Counted from the first letter of the stretch, positions 16,013-25,899 are shown. The stretch is 64,000 nt of DNA from Bacillus sp. Marseille-P3661 (GCF_900240995.1 NZ_LT965953.1:1-64000); one strand, 5' to 3'. Numbers and translations are program-made. Notes: a model not told the origin generated them from the letters alone.

Positions 16013-17188
16013 TTAAAGTTTATATAGTGTATCAAACAAAAGTGATGCTACGCCTGATACTTCAAACATGCCGTCATCGCTTGCTTTACTAATGTAAATA
16101 CTACTATTAGAATGGTGATTTCTTATACTCTGTAATACATGGTTAAAATAATCATCAAATCGATTAATAAGTGGACCGTTTAGTACAATTTGATCAGAGT
16201 GAAGGATAGTCGCTAAATTTGCCAAGCCAATCCCAAGATATTTTGCTGACTGTAGCAGGATATCTTGAAGTTCATCATATTCCTCTTCAATAAACTGTAG
16301 TATTTCAGGAACCGAAGAGATATCTATAGTAGATTCGAAGTTTGGAAACCTTTCTTTTATTTCCTCTAGTAAGGAAAATAAAGAAGTGTAAGTAAATAAG
16401 CATCCCCTTTTCCCACATTTACACGGTTTCCCATTCGGTTCAATGATCATATGATTATAATCATGTCCGCCATTTTTATTTGGAAAAGTTAATTTACCAT
16501 CTATGATGACACCAGCACCTGAAAACCACCCAGAAATAAAGTATAGAATATTATTGAATCGAAACGAGGTAGATTTATAAGCTCCATAAACAGAAACATT
16601 TGCAGTGGCCTCTAAAATATAGTGTGTCGGAAATTCCTCATTTAAAATTTCAACGATTGGAACATTAATCCACTCTGCTGCTAAAAATTGTTCAGGGTTA
16701 ATAATCACACCTTTGTTTGGATCTAATGGCGCAACAGAGCCAATTCCAATACCGAGAATATGTTCTATAGACAGATTATGTTTTTTTAATAACCCTCGAA
16801 TGATTCGCTTAACCTCGCCAATAACTACTTCTGGAGTATGGATTTTAGTCATTGGAAACGAAGTAGATTCTATCGGTTTAATAGAAAGGTTAAATAAAGC
16901 AACATTCGTATAAGATCTACTTATATTAATTCCGATAATATAACTGTGACATTCATTAATTTGGAATAGAATCGGAGGGCGCCCGCCGATCGATTCTCCG
17001 AGACCGCGATTAATAATTAAATCATCTTCCAAAAGCTTTTCAACAAGTCGGTCGACTTTATTTCGAGACATTTTTGTTTTTTCAGTAATATCAATTTTTG
17101 AAATCGGTCCAGATTGTAAGATTAAATTATAAATAGTTTTTAATGATTTATTTTTTATAGAAGTATCTTGAAAAAAATCAATAATCAT
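16013..17188 (-). CDS. ROK family transcriptional regulator
   Basis: This 391-residue regulator of the NagC/XylR type has an N-terminal winged helix (about residues 15-75, ISKIDITEKTKMSRNKVDRLVEKLL) and a C-terminal ROK sugar-kinase-like domain (about 80-390). The ROK zinc motif CKCGKRGCLFTY is present near residue 260. Such proteins repress carbohydrate operons and release DNA on binding a sugar or sugar derivative. The gene is transcribed away from the transketolase operon across a 248-bp gap holding two similar imperfect palindromes, so it very likely controls that operon. Its effector is unknown. Confidence 0.92.
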   Translation of the reverse strand: MIIDFFQDTSIKNKSLKTIYNLILQSGPISKIDITEKTKMSRNKVDRLVEKLLEDDLIINRGLGESIGGRPPILFQINECHSYIIGINISRSYTNVALFNLSIKPIESTSFPMTKIHTPEVVIGEVKRIIRGLLKKHNLSIEHILGIGIGSVAPLDPNKGVIINPEQFLAAEWINVPIVEILNEEFPTHYILEATANVSVYGAYKSTSFRFNNILYFISGWFSGAGVIIDGKLTFPNKNGGHDYNHMIIEPNGKPCKCGKRGCLFTYTSLFSLLEEIKERFPNFESTIDISSVPEILQFIEEEYDELQDILLQSAKYLGIGLANLATILHSDQIVLNGPLINRFDDYFNHVLQSIRNHHSNSSIYISKASDDGMFEVSGVASLLFDTLYKL

Positions 17189-17302
17189 TATGTAACATCC
17201 CTTTCTATCTAAAAGATAAAAAAATTATCATTAATTTTCAATATTGTATTGAAATTTCAGAAAAATGAAATTATAATTAGGGGCAACCGGTTGATTTTTC
17301 TT

Positions 17303-17335
17303 TTGGTCACTTTTTACTAAAATAGTATAAAGTCA
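17303..17335 (+). promoter_or_regulatory. Promoter with overlapping ROK operator candidate 1
   Basis: TTGGTC and TATAAA are 17 bases apart. CACTTTTTACTAAAA and TATAAAGTCA inside it form an imperfect palindrome that repeats at 17370-17402. Confidence 0.6.
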
Positions 17336-17369
17336 TTATATAACAAAATATTGATAAGTGGTTTTTTTT

Positions 17370-17402
17370 CTACACTTTTTACTAAAAAAAGATAAAGTGT
17401 AG
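17370..17402 (+). promoter_or_regulatory. ROK operator candidate 2
   Basis: The ends CTACACTTT and AAAGTGTAG are perfect inverted repeats around an A/T-rich centre sharing CACTTTTTACTAAAA with operator candidate 1. It lies 35 bases before the first structural gene, a good position for repression. Confidence 0.7.
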
Positions 17403-17436
17403 AATGGAAGATGAATCTTTATAAGGAGGATACTAA

Positions 17437-18282
17437 ATGAATAATAGTATTGCAGAAAAAAAGCAGATTTCAATATCAGCGTTAAAAGATTTTGTGTATC
17501 GAATTAAAAAATCCGTTCTTCAAATGGGGATTTCAGCAGGGGGTGGCTATATTGGGCAGGGCCTAGGATCTGCAGAAATGATTGCGGCTCTTTTTTGTAA
17601 AGAACTTCGGTTAGATCCAAATGACACTTCGAATCCAAATAGAGATCGTTTTCTGCTTTCAACAGGACATTATGCGATATCGATTTATGCAGCAATGGCG
17701 GAATTAGGCTTGATACCTAAAGAATTATTGAAGTATTATAGCGCCGATGGCACAACACTTGAAATGATAGGCTCTGAAATAACACCAGGCTTAGAAATAG
17801 GTGGTGGTTCATTAGGGCAAGGTCTTTCAAGAGGTGTAGGCCATGCGTTATCTGCAAAATTAAGAAAATATTCATGGAATACTTACGTCTATATGAGCGA
17901 TGGTGAATTGCAAGAAGGTCAAGTGTGGGAAGCGGCAATGGTAGCCGCACATCATAAATTAGATAACTTAGTATGTGTCGTTGACTATAATGGCTTGCAA
18001 ATTGAAGGTAAAGTAGAAGAGATTACTAGTATGGATCACATGATTCAAAGATGGCAAACATTTGGTTGGAACGCTAAGAGTATCGACGGTAATAACTTAA
18101 CAGAAATCATCGAAGCCCTTGATAGTGTTGAAAAAAATGAGAAGCCTACTATTATCATCGCGAATACGGTAATTGGAAACGGCATCTCATTTTTGCATGG
18201 CAGAGAGGATGTCCATTACATAAAGTGGACCCAAAATGATCATGAAACAGCACTAAAAGAATTAGAGGAGGCATACCAATGA
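17437..18282 (+). CDS. Transketolase, N-terminal subunit
   Basis: This 281-residue protein corresponds to the thiamine-diphosphate-binding half of transketolase. The cofactor/Mg site is the SDGELQEGQVWEAA block (about residues 154-167) followed by VVDYNGLQ. Earlier conserved parts are GGGYIGQGLG and LSTGHYA. It acts with the next gene product as a split transketolase, transferring a two-carbon ketol unit. The start at ATG 17437 has AAGGAGG upstream, and the stop overlaps the next start by four bases (ATGA), so the two are translationally coupled. Split transketolases are usual in specialised sugar pathways; the substrate here is not known. Confidence 0.92.
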   Translation: MNNSIAEKKQISISALKDFVYRIKKSVLQMGISAGGGYIGQGLGSAEMIAALFCKELRLDPNDTSNPNRDRFLLSTGHYAISIYAAMAELGLIPKELLKYYSADGTTLEMIGSEITPGLEIGGGSLGQGLSRGVGHALSAKLRKYSWNTYVYMSDGELQEGQVWEAAMVAAHHKLDNLVCVVDYNGLQIEGKVEEITSMDHMIQRWQTFGWNAKSIDGNNLTEIIEALDSVEKNEKPTIIIANTVIGNGISFLHGREDVHYIKWTQNDHETALKELEEAYQ

Positions 18283-19334
18283 AAAAAATTTTAGATGCAG
18301 TTCTGTATAATGGAAAGCAAGATGTCCAATTTATTGATAATGTATATACAGATGTTATTCATTCTCTTGGGCAAAAATATGACGATGTGGTATGTTTAAC
18401 GGCAGATATGACACATTTACTTGAGGTTGATGTATTTCGAGATAGCTTTCCTGATCGGACATTTAATGTAGGCGTAGCCGAACAAAACATGGTTGGCGTT
18501 GCAGCTGGAATGGCACAAGCGGGCGAGGTTCCTTTTATCCATACGTTTGGATGTTTTTTAACAAGAAGATGTATGGACCAGGTTGTAAATGCAGTAGCTT
18601 ATCCTAAATTTAATGTAAAAATGGTTGGAGTAATGCCTGGAATTACAAGTCCAGGAGGACCTTCACACCAAGCGATCGATGATATCGCATTAATGAGAAG
18701 TACGCCCAATATTACAATTATAGATATTGGCGATGCTGCTGAAGTTCGACAAGCGGTTGAAAAAGCGTATGAAACGAAGGGGCCCGTTTATTTACGAATG
18801 AGAAGATCTAAACAACCTTTACTGTTTGATGATAGCAAATATGAATTTGAAATTGGGCAAAGTTATCTACTAAGAGAAGGAACTGATGTAGGAATTGTAA
18901 CGTCTGGATTGATGACAGCACGTGCAATTGCCACAGCTGCTTTGTTAGAAGAACAAGGAATTAGTACCAATATCCTTCATGTACCAACCATTAAACCAAT
19001 TGATGCAGAAGGCATCATAGAGGTTGCAAAGTCTAGTAAAGTATTAATCTCTCTAGATAACCATAATGTAATTGGCGGATTGGGAAGTGCAGTCGGAGAT
19101 GTGTTATTAGATTATAATGTAAGAATTCCTTTTTATAAAATTGGTGTACCTGATGTATTCGGTAAAGCCGCTTCAGAAGCCTATTTATCTCGAATGTTCG
19201 GTTTTGAGCCAAAACAAATTATGCAAACAGCTATAAATCTACTTGATGGAAAAGAAAATCCACAATGTGTAGAAGAAATGGTAAAAACAGCTATTGTCCA
19301 AGGTGGCGGCTGGGAAGAAGAGTGGAAGAACTAA
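18279..19334 (+). CDS. Transketolase, C-terminal subunit
   Basis: This 351-residue protein contains the pyrimidine-binding domain of transketolase with the catalytic glutamate region GVAEQNMVGVAAGMA (about residues 65-79), HTFGCFLTRR and SPGGPSHQAIDDIA. A C-terminal transketolase-type domain follows (about 190-310, including VIGGLGSAVGDVLL). It forms the active enzyme with the preceding subunit. The C-terminal tail ending GGGWEEEWKN is longer than in many homologues. The overlapping start and identical strand mark it as the second gene of the ROK-controlled operon. Confidence 0.92.
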   Translation: MKKILDAVLYNGKQDVQFIDNVYTDVIHSLGQKYDDVVCLTADMTHLLEVDVFRDSFPDRTFNVGVAEQNMVGVAAGMAQAGEVPFIHTFGCFLTRRCMDQVVNAVAYPKFNVKMVGVMPGITSPGGPSHQAIDDIALMRSTPNITIIDIGDAAEVRQAVEKAYETKGPVYLRMRRSKQPLLFDDSKYEFEIGQSYLLREGTDVGIVTSGLMTARAIATAALLEEQGISTNILHVPTIKPIDAEGIIEVAKSSKVLISLDNHNVIGGLGSAVGDVLLDYNVRIPFYKIGVPDVFGKAASEAYLSRMFGFEPKQIMQTAINLLDGKENPQCVEEMVKTAIVQGGGWEEEWKN

Positions 19335-19364
19335 TTACATGATATTGAAGAAAAGAGGGAGTCT

Positions 19365-20375
19365 ATGAAAGCGCTTCTTTTAACAGATAAAAAGAAACTA
19401 GAACTATCAGAATGCGAAATTCCTAAAATAAATGATGATGAAGTGTTAATAAAGGTGAAGTATACCGGAATATGCGGAAGTGATATTCATACGTATCATG
19501 GCCAAAATCCCAATATTAGATATCCTCGTATTATGGGACATGAAACAAGTGGAGAAATTGTCGAGATCGGGCATGGCTCTACCAGTAACATTCAAGTAGG
19601 TGACAGAGTAACCGTTTTTCCATTGCATGCTTGTGGACAGTGCATTTTATGTAAAAAGGGAAGCGAGCATTTGTGCCGTAACAGAACTTTTGCAGGGATG
19701 ACAAAGGACGGAGCGTTTGCTGAATATGTGAAAGTTCATCACAGTCTCGTTTATAAAATTGAAGATCAAACGCCTTTCGATGTAGCGGCGATGATTGAAC
19801 CATACGCAGTAGGTGTTCACGCTATCAATCGTTCAAACCTTACGATGGGTGATAAAGTGGTTATTCTAGGCGGAGGGCCTATTGGATTAATGATTGCATT
19901 AGCCGCAAAGCAGGCAGGTGCAGGACTAATTGCTATAAGTGAGGTCAGTGATTATCGCTTAAAGAAAATTCGTGAACTAGGTTTTATTGCGATTGATGGA
20001 AGAGAAACAGATTTAAAAGAAGAAGTACTCAATTTAACTGAAGGCATTGGGGCTGACATTGTATTTGAGGCAGCAGGAGTTCCAATAACTTCTGAACAAA
20101 TGACCAAGGTCCTTCGTCCAGAAGGAACAGCTGTTATTGCAGGTTTATATTCGCAGTTTCCTAGAGTAGATTCGAATGATGTAAATTTTCGCGAACTTAC
20201 AATAAAAGGAACAACAGTATATACAAGAGAAGAGTTCAAATATGCCATCCAGTCTCTTCCTATAGAGCAATTGAAAGCATTAATCTCACATCGATTACGT
20301 ATTGAACATGCTGCAGAAGGATTTCAATTGTCTGAGTCTGCATCAGAAAGCATGAAAATCCTTGTGTCTTTATAA
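19365..20375 (+). CDS. Zinc-dependent alcohol dehydrogenase (MDR superfamily)
   Basis: This 336-residue medium-chain dehydrogenase probably oxidises a polyol or sugar alcohol with NAD. Catalytic zinc ligands are visible in CGSDIHTYHG (about residues 37-46) and in GHETSGEI. The structural zinc site is CGQCILCKKGSEHLC (about 88-102), and the Rossmann motif is ILGGGPIGLMIA (about 165-176). The family resembles threonine and sorbitol dehydrogenases. It follows the split transketolase by 30 bases with GAGGGAG upstream of ATG. In this operon it may supply or remove the keto group that the transketolase needs. Confidence 0.9.
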   Translation: MKALLLTDKKKLELSECEIPKINDDEVLIKVKYTGICGSDIHTYHGQNPNIRYPRIMGHETSGEIVEIGHGSTSNIQVGDRVTVFPLHACGQCILCKKGSEHLCRNRTFAGMTKDGAFAEYVKVHHSLVYKIEDQTPFDVAAMIEPYAVGVHAINRSNLTMGDKVVILGGGPIGLMIALAAKQAGAGLIAISEVSDYRLKKIRELGFIAIDGRETDLKEEVLNLTEGIGADIVFEAAGVPITSEQMTKVLRPEGTAVIAGLYSQFPRVDSNDVNFRELTIKGTTVYTREEFKYAIQSLPIEQLKALISHRLRIEHAAEGFQLSESASESMKILVSL

Positions 20376-20433
20376 ATAGATGAAAATTTGCTTTATAAGA
20401 ATGAAAGATTAATAGAGAAAGATGGAGGTTGCT

Positions 20434-21180
20434 ATGGAAGAAAAACAGGTTGCGATCGTAACAGGAGGTTCTTCAGGAATTGGTCGAGCAGTCGTAAACA
20501 AGTTTTTAAAGCAAGGGAAAATCGTAGCAGTCGTCGATTTAAATGAGATGGCTGTGACAGAGGAGAATCTATATTACTACCATGCAGATGTTTCAAATCA
20601 AGAATCAGCAAAACAAGTCGCTACACGCATTAAAGAAGATTTAAATCGTGTCGATATCTTAGTTAACTGCGCTGGATTAGCGCGCCGCGCTCCATCTGTA
20701 GACTTTACGGATAGTGATTTAAGTCTTGTGCTAGATGTTAATTTAAAAGGAACTGTTTTTATGTGTCAAGCAGCAGCACCGCATATGATGAATTCAGGTG
20801 GCGGGTCGATCGTGAATATAGGCTCTATGTTAGCTCATTACGGAACGCTCAATAACCTAGCTTATGCTGGATCGAAGGGCGGAGTGATACAGGTAACAAA
20901 ATGCTTGGCTGTCGAATGGGCTGAACAAAATATTCGAGTAAATGCCGTTAGTCCTGGTTATATTGAAACACCGCTAACAAATAACTTTTTCAAAGATGAA
21001 AGATTTTTTAATCACTTGATGGCGAGAACGCCGCAAAAAAGACTTGGTAAGCTTGAAGAGGTTGCGAATGTCATCGCATTTTTAGCTTCAGAAGAAGCAA
21101 GTTTTGTTACGGGGGTAGACATTCCAATTGACGGAGGAATTTTAGCAGGTGATCCAGCGATATCTGCTAGTTTGGCATAA
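20434..21180 (+). CDS. Short-chain dehydrogenase/reductase
   Basis: A 248-residue SDR with the cofactor motif TGGSSGIGRA near the start, NCAG in the centre, the catalytic serine in IVNIGS and the YxxxK pair in YAGSKGG. It is expected to oxidise a hydroxyl or reduce a carbonyl of a small substrate using NAD(P). The ATG at 20434 is preferred over 20422 because GGAGG lies five bases before it. The C-terminal VTGVDIPIDGG is the normal SDR ending. It is the fourth gene of the ROK operon and may act on the same carbon skeleton as the zinc dehydrogenase. Confidence 0.9.
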   Translation: MEEKQVAIVTGGSSGIGRAVVNKFLKQGKIVAVVDLNEMAVTEENLYYYHADVSNQESAKQVATRIKEDLNRVDILVNCAGLARRAPSVDFTDSDLSLVLDVNLKGTVFMCQAAAPHMMNSGGGSIVNIGSMLAHYGTLNNLAYAGSKGGVIQVTKCLAVEWAEQNIRVNAVSPGYIETPLTNNFFKDERFFNHLMARTPQKRLGKLEEVANVIAFLASEEASFVTGVDIPIDGGILAGDPAISASLA

Positions 21181-21201
21181 AAAATAAAAAGGAGGGTTTT
21201 T

Positions 21202-22272
21202 ATGCGCTTTAAAAATAAATCATTGTCGAAAAGATTACTCATGGTAGGTGTTCTAGTAGTAACTAGTTTTCTAGCAGCTTGCGGAAGTCAGGAACCAGCA
21301 GCTAATGGTGACGGAAGCGGAGGTTCAACTCCAACCCTCATTAGCTTGGGTACTCATCAACCGGGCGTTGTCTATCATACGGCGGGTTCAGGGATTGCAA
21401 AAGTAATTAGTGATAATTCGGATGTAAGCGTTACTACAAAATCGTTCGCAGGTACAAAGCCGTGGATTCCATTAATGGATAAAGGTGATATTAACATAGG
21501 CTTTACTGGATATACAGATGCGTTATTTCCTTTTAAAGGATTACATGGTCATGAACAAAATAAAAACTTAAGAATGTTGGTCGGTGGAAATGAAATACCA
21601 CATACAACGATGACTGTGCGCGAAGACTCAGGCATTGATAAAATGTCTGATTTAAAAGGAAAAAAGATTGCACATTATCAAGTAGATGGCGAAGTTATGA
21701 ATTTATTTATGGAATACAGCTTAAAGTCAGTGGGATTAGGTTGGGATGATGTAAAACAAGTACCGATTTCAGATGCTATTTCAGCTACAGATGCCTTACG
21801 TGAAGGCAGGGTGGATGCGATTTTAACGGCTGACCCAAATGCAGGATGGGCATTAGAACTAGATAATGCGATAGGGATTAAAGGTTTAAATTTAGGTGAT
21901 GTTGACAGTATCGAACAGCTTCCAGCTGATTTTGTAGAAGAAACTCAAACAGAAACAGGTTTAGGAATTGGCGTACATGAGGCTGGGTTTTTAGATGGCC
22001 CAACTATCATACATGAGTTCAATACGGTGTTATTGGCATCTGCACATTTATCAGAAGATGTAGCTTATGAAATTACAAAAACACTATGGGAAAACTCAGA
22101 AAAGCTACATTCGTTTTCGCATTGGTTAGAGAAATGGTCCCCAGAAACTATGTTTATAGAAGATCCGCCTGTTCCGTATCATGAGGGAGCCATTAAGTTT
22201 TTTAAAGAAAAAGGAGTATGGACTGAAGCTGCCGATGCAAATCATCAAAAGCTTATGGAATTAACAAAATAA
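21202..22272 (+). CDS. TAXI-family TRAP transporter solute-binding lipoprotein
   Basis: This 356-residue extracellular binding protein has a lipoprotein signal: a hydrophobic segment then FLAACGS, so the cysteine is lipidated. The mature part begins after a Gly/Ser-rich linker and carries TAXI features such as SLGTHQPGVVYHTAGSGIAKVI and KIAHYQVDGEVMN. It captures an organic acid or related solute and hands it to the membrane partner encoded 26 bases downstream. The start at ATG 21202 has AAAGGAGGG upstream. Its position in the ROK operon implies that it imports the pathway substrate. Confidence 0.9.
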   Translation: MRFKNKSLSKRLLMVGVLVVTSFLAACGSQEPAANGDGSGGSTPTLISLGTHQPGVVYHTAGSGIAKVISDNSDVSVTTKSFAGTKPWIPLMDKGDINIGFTGYTDALFPFKGLHGHEQNKNLRMLVGGNEIPHTTMTVREDSGIDKMSDLKGKKIAHYQVDGEVMNLFMEYSLKSVGLGWDDVKQVPISDAISATDALREGRVDAILTADPNAGWALELDNAIGIKGLNLGDVDSIEQLPADFVEETQTETGLGIGVHEAGFLDGPTIIHEFNTVLLASAHLSEDVAYEITKTLWENSEKLHSFSHWLEKWSPETMFIEDPPVPYHEGAIKFFKEKGVWTEAADANHQKLMELTK

Positions 22273-22297
22273 AAATTACAGTTGGAGGTGATCGTAT

Positions 22298-24232
22298 TTG
22301 GATATTAAGGAGTCCGTTAGATTTAGACCACTCACAGGCCCTGTTTCTTATTTATGGAGAAGCTTATTAATTCTAATTACAGTGTCGGGGATTCTATTTA
22401 TTCTCTCTGTACATGAACGATTAGGACTCGCATTAACAAGTCAACAGTATGCAGGTTGGTTTTTAATGCTCATGCTACCATCGATCTTTATCGGCGTACC
22501 TTCAAGGAAAACTATGAAAACCTCCAATGTACCATGGTATGACTGGATTTTTGCCTTTCTAGGAGTCCTTGTAGGTGGATATATTGTTATTTTCTATCCA
22601 CAGGTTATGAATAATTTTGGAAGTATTACACCAGCCCGTTTTATATTAGCAACTCTGACTATCATTTTAGTGTTGGAAGGTATACGACGCACATTCGGTT
22701 GGGTGTTAATTAGTATCGTATTGGTTTTCCTTGCTTACGCATTTGTAGCCCCTTATATGCCTGGCGTATTTAGGGGGCAATCAACTTCAATCGATTTATT
22801 ATTGAATTATTTATATTTGGATGTAAATAGTTTGCTATCGTTAATTGAGTTGATCGCCACCATGGGGTTAGCGTTTATCTTATTTGGCCAAATCTTAATT
22901 AATTTTAAAGGCGGCGATATTTTTAATAATATTGCGCTATGGCTTTTTGGACGTTTTAGAGGAGGACCTGCCAAAGTAGCTGTGGCTGGCTCCGGATTAA
23001 TGGGCAGTATTACAGGTGGTCCTGTAGAAAATGTTATGCTGACAGGAAATATTTCGATTCCTTTAATGAAAAAGAGTGGGTATAGCAGTACCGAAGCGGG
23101 AGCGATTGAGTCGATTGCTTCGTCTGGAGGGTCTATTACACCGCCAATCATGGGAATTGTCGCGTTTCTTATTGCAGAAAATCTAGCCATGCCTTATGCC
23201 GAAGTTGCGCTAGCTGCGGTTATCCCAGCTGTACTCTATTACTTTAGTATTTTTCTAAAAATCGACCTTGAAGCAGGAAAAAAAGGAATTGGGAAGCTTA
23301 GTAAAGAAGAGATGCCGGAATTAAAGCCTATATTGAAGAGAAGTTGGATTGTCGTTTTAATTTTCGGCCTATTCCTTTATATGTTATTTGTTAAAGGCTC
23401 TACTCCTGAATTAACTGGTCTTTATGCGTCGGGTGTTGCGTTTCTGCTGTTATTATCTCTAAAAGAGGTCAGAAAAGATATTTTTAAAAAGGTGATCCAA
23501 ACTTTAGAACAAACGGCTCAAATGGCAATAGAGGTAGGGATCATCCTAGCTGCAGCTGGCTTTGTTGTCGGGATTTTAAGTGTAACAGGATTAGCCTTTA
23601 ACCTTATTTCTGCATTAACCAATCTTGGAGGATATGGATTAGTCTATCTACTCCTTGGAAGTGCGATTGTTTGTGTCATTATGGGAATGGGGATGCCGGC
23701 TATTGCAGCGTATTCTATAGTAGCTGTACTAGTAGCGCCTACTCTGGTAGAGCTTGGTGTACCAGCTATCGCTGCTCACTTATTCGTTTTTTATTTTTCG
23801 ATAGTTTCACATTTCACACCGCCAATTGCGCTGGCATGCTTTGCAGCATCAACGATTGCAAAAGCCAATCCTTTTGCAATTGGGGTCAAAGCTATGAAAC
23901 TAGGCGTGATGATTTATATCGTACCGTTTTTATTCGTTTTCTATCCAAGTATATTGTTAAATCCAGAAACGGTATATAATACTGAATTTTTTGTGATTGT
24001 TATGGCTATTTTTGCAGCGTGTACAGCGCTGATCATTGGTATGACTGGTTATTTATTTGGACCGATCAGCACGATGCGTAAGGTATTATTTTTCGCGTGT
24101 GCTGCGTTACTGCTAGTACCAATTAGTTATGTGGGGATAATTGGGGCTGTTTTATTACTATCACTTATCGTGCACGACTTGCTCATTTCTAAAGTTAGAA
24201 AATCAGTGCCAAGTGAAAGCGTAGAAGCCTAA
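22298..24232 (+). CDS. TRAP transporter permease, fused 4TM/12TM type
   Basis: This 644-residue integral membrane protein combines the small and large TRAP subunits, as is usual for TAXI systems. Many hydrophobic helices are visible. Typical blocks are RGGPAKVAVAGSGLMGSITG, ESIASSGGSITPPIMG (the DctM signature) and ITPPIA-like SHFTPPIALACFAAS. It uses an ion gradient to import the solute bound by the preceding lipoprotein. The start is TTG at 22298 with GGAGGTGA upstream. The long C-terminal extra helices after residue 560 are common in fused permeases. Confidence 0.92.
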   Translation: MDIKESVRFRPLTGPVSYLWRSLLILITVSGILFILSVHERLGLALTSQQYAGWFLMLMLPSIFIGVPSRKTMKTSNVPWYDWIFAFLGVLVGGYIVIFYPQVMNNFGSITPARFILATLTIILVLEGIRRTFGWVLISIVLVFLAYAFVAPYMPGVFRGQSTSIDLLLNYLYLDVNSLLSLIELIATMGLAFILFGQILINFKGGDIFNNIALWLFGRFRGGPAKVAVAGSGLMGSITGGPVENVMLTGNISIPLMKKSGYSSTEAGAIESIASSGGSITPPIMGIVAFLIAENLAMPYAEVALAAVIPAVLYYFSIFLKIDLEAGKKGIGKLSKEEMPELKPILKRSWIVVLIFGLFLYMLFVKGSTPELTGLYASGVAFLLLLSLKEVRKDIFKKVIQTLEQTAQMAIEVGIILAAAGFVVGILSVTGLAFNLISALTNLGGYGLVYLLLGSAIVCVIMGMGMPAIAAYSIVAVLVAPTLVELGVPAIAAHLFVFYFSIVSHFTPPIALACFAASTIAKANPFAIGVKAMKLGVMIYIVPFLFVFYPSILLNPETVYNTEFFVIVMAIFAACTALIIGMTGYLFGPISTMRKVLFFACAALLLVPISYVGIIGAVLLLSLIVHDLLISKVRKSVPSESVEA

Positions 24233-24283
24233 AATAGGTAGTTTCATAGTGAATATAAAAAATATAGAAGACGGTGATTCTGT

Positions 24284-25066
24284 ATGTCTATTTCATTTTC
24301 AATTTGCATTCCAATGATGTTTCAAAATAAGTCTATTCAAGAAGGATTATTTGAAACGAACAAATTAGGTCTCAAAAACGTTGAGATCATGCGCTGGTAT
24401 GATGAAGATATTTTTGAACTAAAAAAGCTAAAAGAGACATTAAAGTTAAACATCGTCTTACTATCAACCAAACCACAAAACTTAACGGATCCAAGTACAC
24501 ATACTGAATTTTTACAAGGATTAAATAGAACAATTGAAACGGCAAAACTTCTTGATTGCACTAACATTGTTTGTATATCAGGGGATGAACAGACTGGTAT
24601 GACTAGAAGTACCCAGATGAGGAATTTAGTAGATGTACTATCAGAAGCAGCAAAGATGGTCGAGCGTGCTGGAATCACGTTAAATCTTGAACCGATTAAC
24701 ACTAAAATAGATCATCCTAATCAATTTTTATCATCTTCTGATGAAGCATTTGAGATTGTCAAATCGATTAATAGTCCTAATCTCAAAGTTCTCTTTGATA
24801 TTTATCACCAGCAAATTACGGAAGGTGATTTAATTCGGCGGATATCTGAAAATATGGAATGGATTGGCCACTTCCACGCAGCTGGTAATCCTGGAAGGCA
24901 TGAGATCACGGAAGGTGAGATTAACTATAAAAGTATTTTGAAGTATTTGGAGGAAAGTGGATATAACGGATATGTGGGATTGGAGTATATTCCACTTAGA
25001 GATCCTGGGGTAGGTATCCATCAGATTATTGAAGAAATGAATATTCAAATGGTTGAGGTTAGATAA
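24284..25066 (+). CDS. Sugar phosphate isomerase/epimerase, hydroxypyruvate isomerase-like
   Basis: A 260-residue TIM-barrel protein of the AP-endonuclease-2 superfamily. The metal-site segments NLEPINTKIDHP, LFDIYHQQITEGD and HFHAAGNPGRHEITEGEINY match hydroxypyruvate isomerases closely. They contain the expected Glu, Asp, His and Glu ligands. The likely role is interconversion of a small hydroxy-aldehyde and hydroxy-ketone such as hydroxypyruvate or tartronate semialdehyde. It follows the transporter genes by 51 bases. The operon lacks a visible kinase, which fits an unphosphorylated short-chain substrate. Confidence 0.85.
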   Translation: MSISFSICIPMMFQNKSIQEGLFETNKLGLKNVEIMRWYDEDIFELKKLKETLKLNIVLLSTKPQNLTDPSTHTEFLQGLNRTIETAKLLDCTNIVCISGDEQTGMTRSTQMRNLVDVLSEAAKMVERAGITLNLEPINTKIDHPNQFLSSSDEAFEIVKSINSPNLKVLFDIYHQQITEGDLIRRISENMEWIGHFHAAGNPGRHEITEGEINYKSILKYLEESGYNGYVGLEYIPLRDPGVGIHQIIEEMNIQMVEVR

Positions 25067-25083
25067 AAGAGGTGATGAATGTT

Positions 25084-25899
25084 ATGACAAAGTTATCCAT
25101 TACTATGTTGGGAACAGGAAGCCCTCGTCCTGAGCTTAGACGCTCAGGACCAGCGCAAACACTGTCAATTGACGATGAAACGATCCTGATTGATTGTGGC
25201 GAAGGGACCACGAACCAATTATTAAAAGCAGGACTACCACCAGAATCTATTAAACAATTATGGTTTACACATCTTCATTCTGATCATACCTTTGGTTATG
25301 GACAATTCCTTATTGGGGGCTGGGGACGTGGAAGATCGGAATTAACGATAATCGGTCCTAAAGGAACGAAGAGATTTCATGAAAAAATCCTTGATTTATA
25401 TGAAGAAGATATCAACTATCGTTGTTCACTAGGTCGATCAGATGCGGGAATTCGAGATGTCCGCATCATTGAGATTGATAAACCTTGTAAAGTGGAAAAT
25501 CCATCTTTGATAGATACAACAGTAGAATCGATGATTCATAATGTTCCTACTTTTGGTTATCGTCTTGAAATCAATAATAAAATCATTGTGATTTCAGGTG
25601 ATACGGCACCACATGATGGCATTATTAACTTAGCAAAAGATGCGGATGTTTTAGTGATCGATGCTGGTTTAGCGACAGGCAAAAAAAGCCCTGCACTAGA
25701 AAAAATTTGGGATCATCTCCAAAAAGAACATTGTACGGCAGAACAAGTTGGGCAAATTGCTGCAAAGGCAAATGTGAAAAAAGTTGTTCTAACACACTTC
25801 TTACCGGAATTGGATCCTGCAAAAGCCTATGATGAAGTAGCAACGCATTTTTCAGGAGAAATTATTATTCCAGAAGACTTAGATAAAATAGAATTATAG
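25084..25899 (+). CDS. MBL-fold metallohydrolase, RNase Z-like
   Basis: This 271-residue metallo-beta-lactamase fold hydrolase shows the metal motif THLHSDHTFGYG (HxHxDH), a later ISGDTAPHDG aspartate and LTHFLPE. The overall arrangement resembles ribonuclease Z and related sulfatase-like hydrolases. The N-terminal GTGSPRPELRRSGP is typical of this branch. It may hydrolyse a lactone or ester in the pathway, but the family does not fix a substrate. The ATG at 25084 is chosen because GAGGTG lies ten bases upstream. A family B repeat and an IS110 insertion follow the gene. Confidence 0.85.
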   Translation: MTKLSITMLGTGSPRPELRRSGPAQTLSIDDETILIDCGEGTTNQLLKAGLPPESIKQLWFTHLHSDHTFGYGQFLIGGWGRGRSELTIIGPKGTKRFHEKILDLYEEDINYRCSLGRSDAGIRDVRIIEIDKPCKVENPSLIDTTVESMIHNVPTFGYRLEINNKIIVISGDTAPHDGIINLAKDADVLVIDAGLATGKKSPALEKIWDHLQKEHCTAEQVGQIAAKANVKKVVLTHFLPELDPAKAYDEVATHFSGEIIIPEDLDKIEL

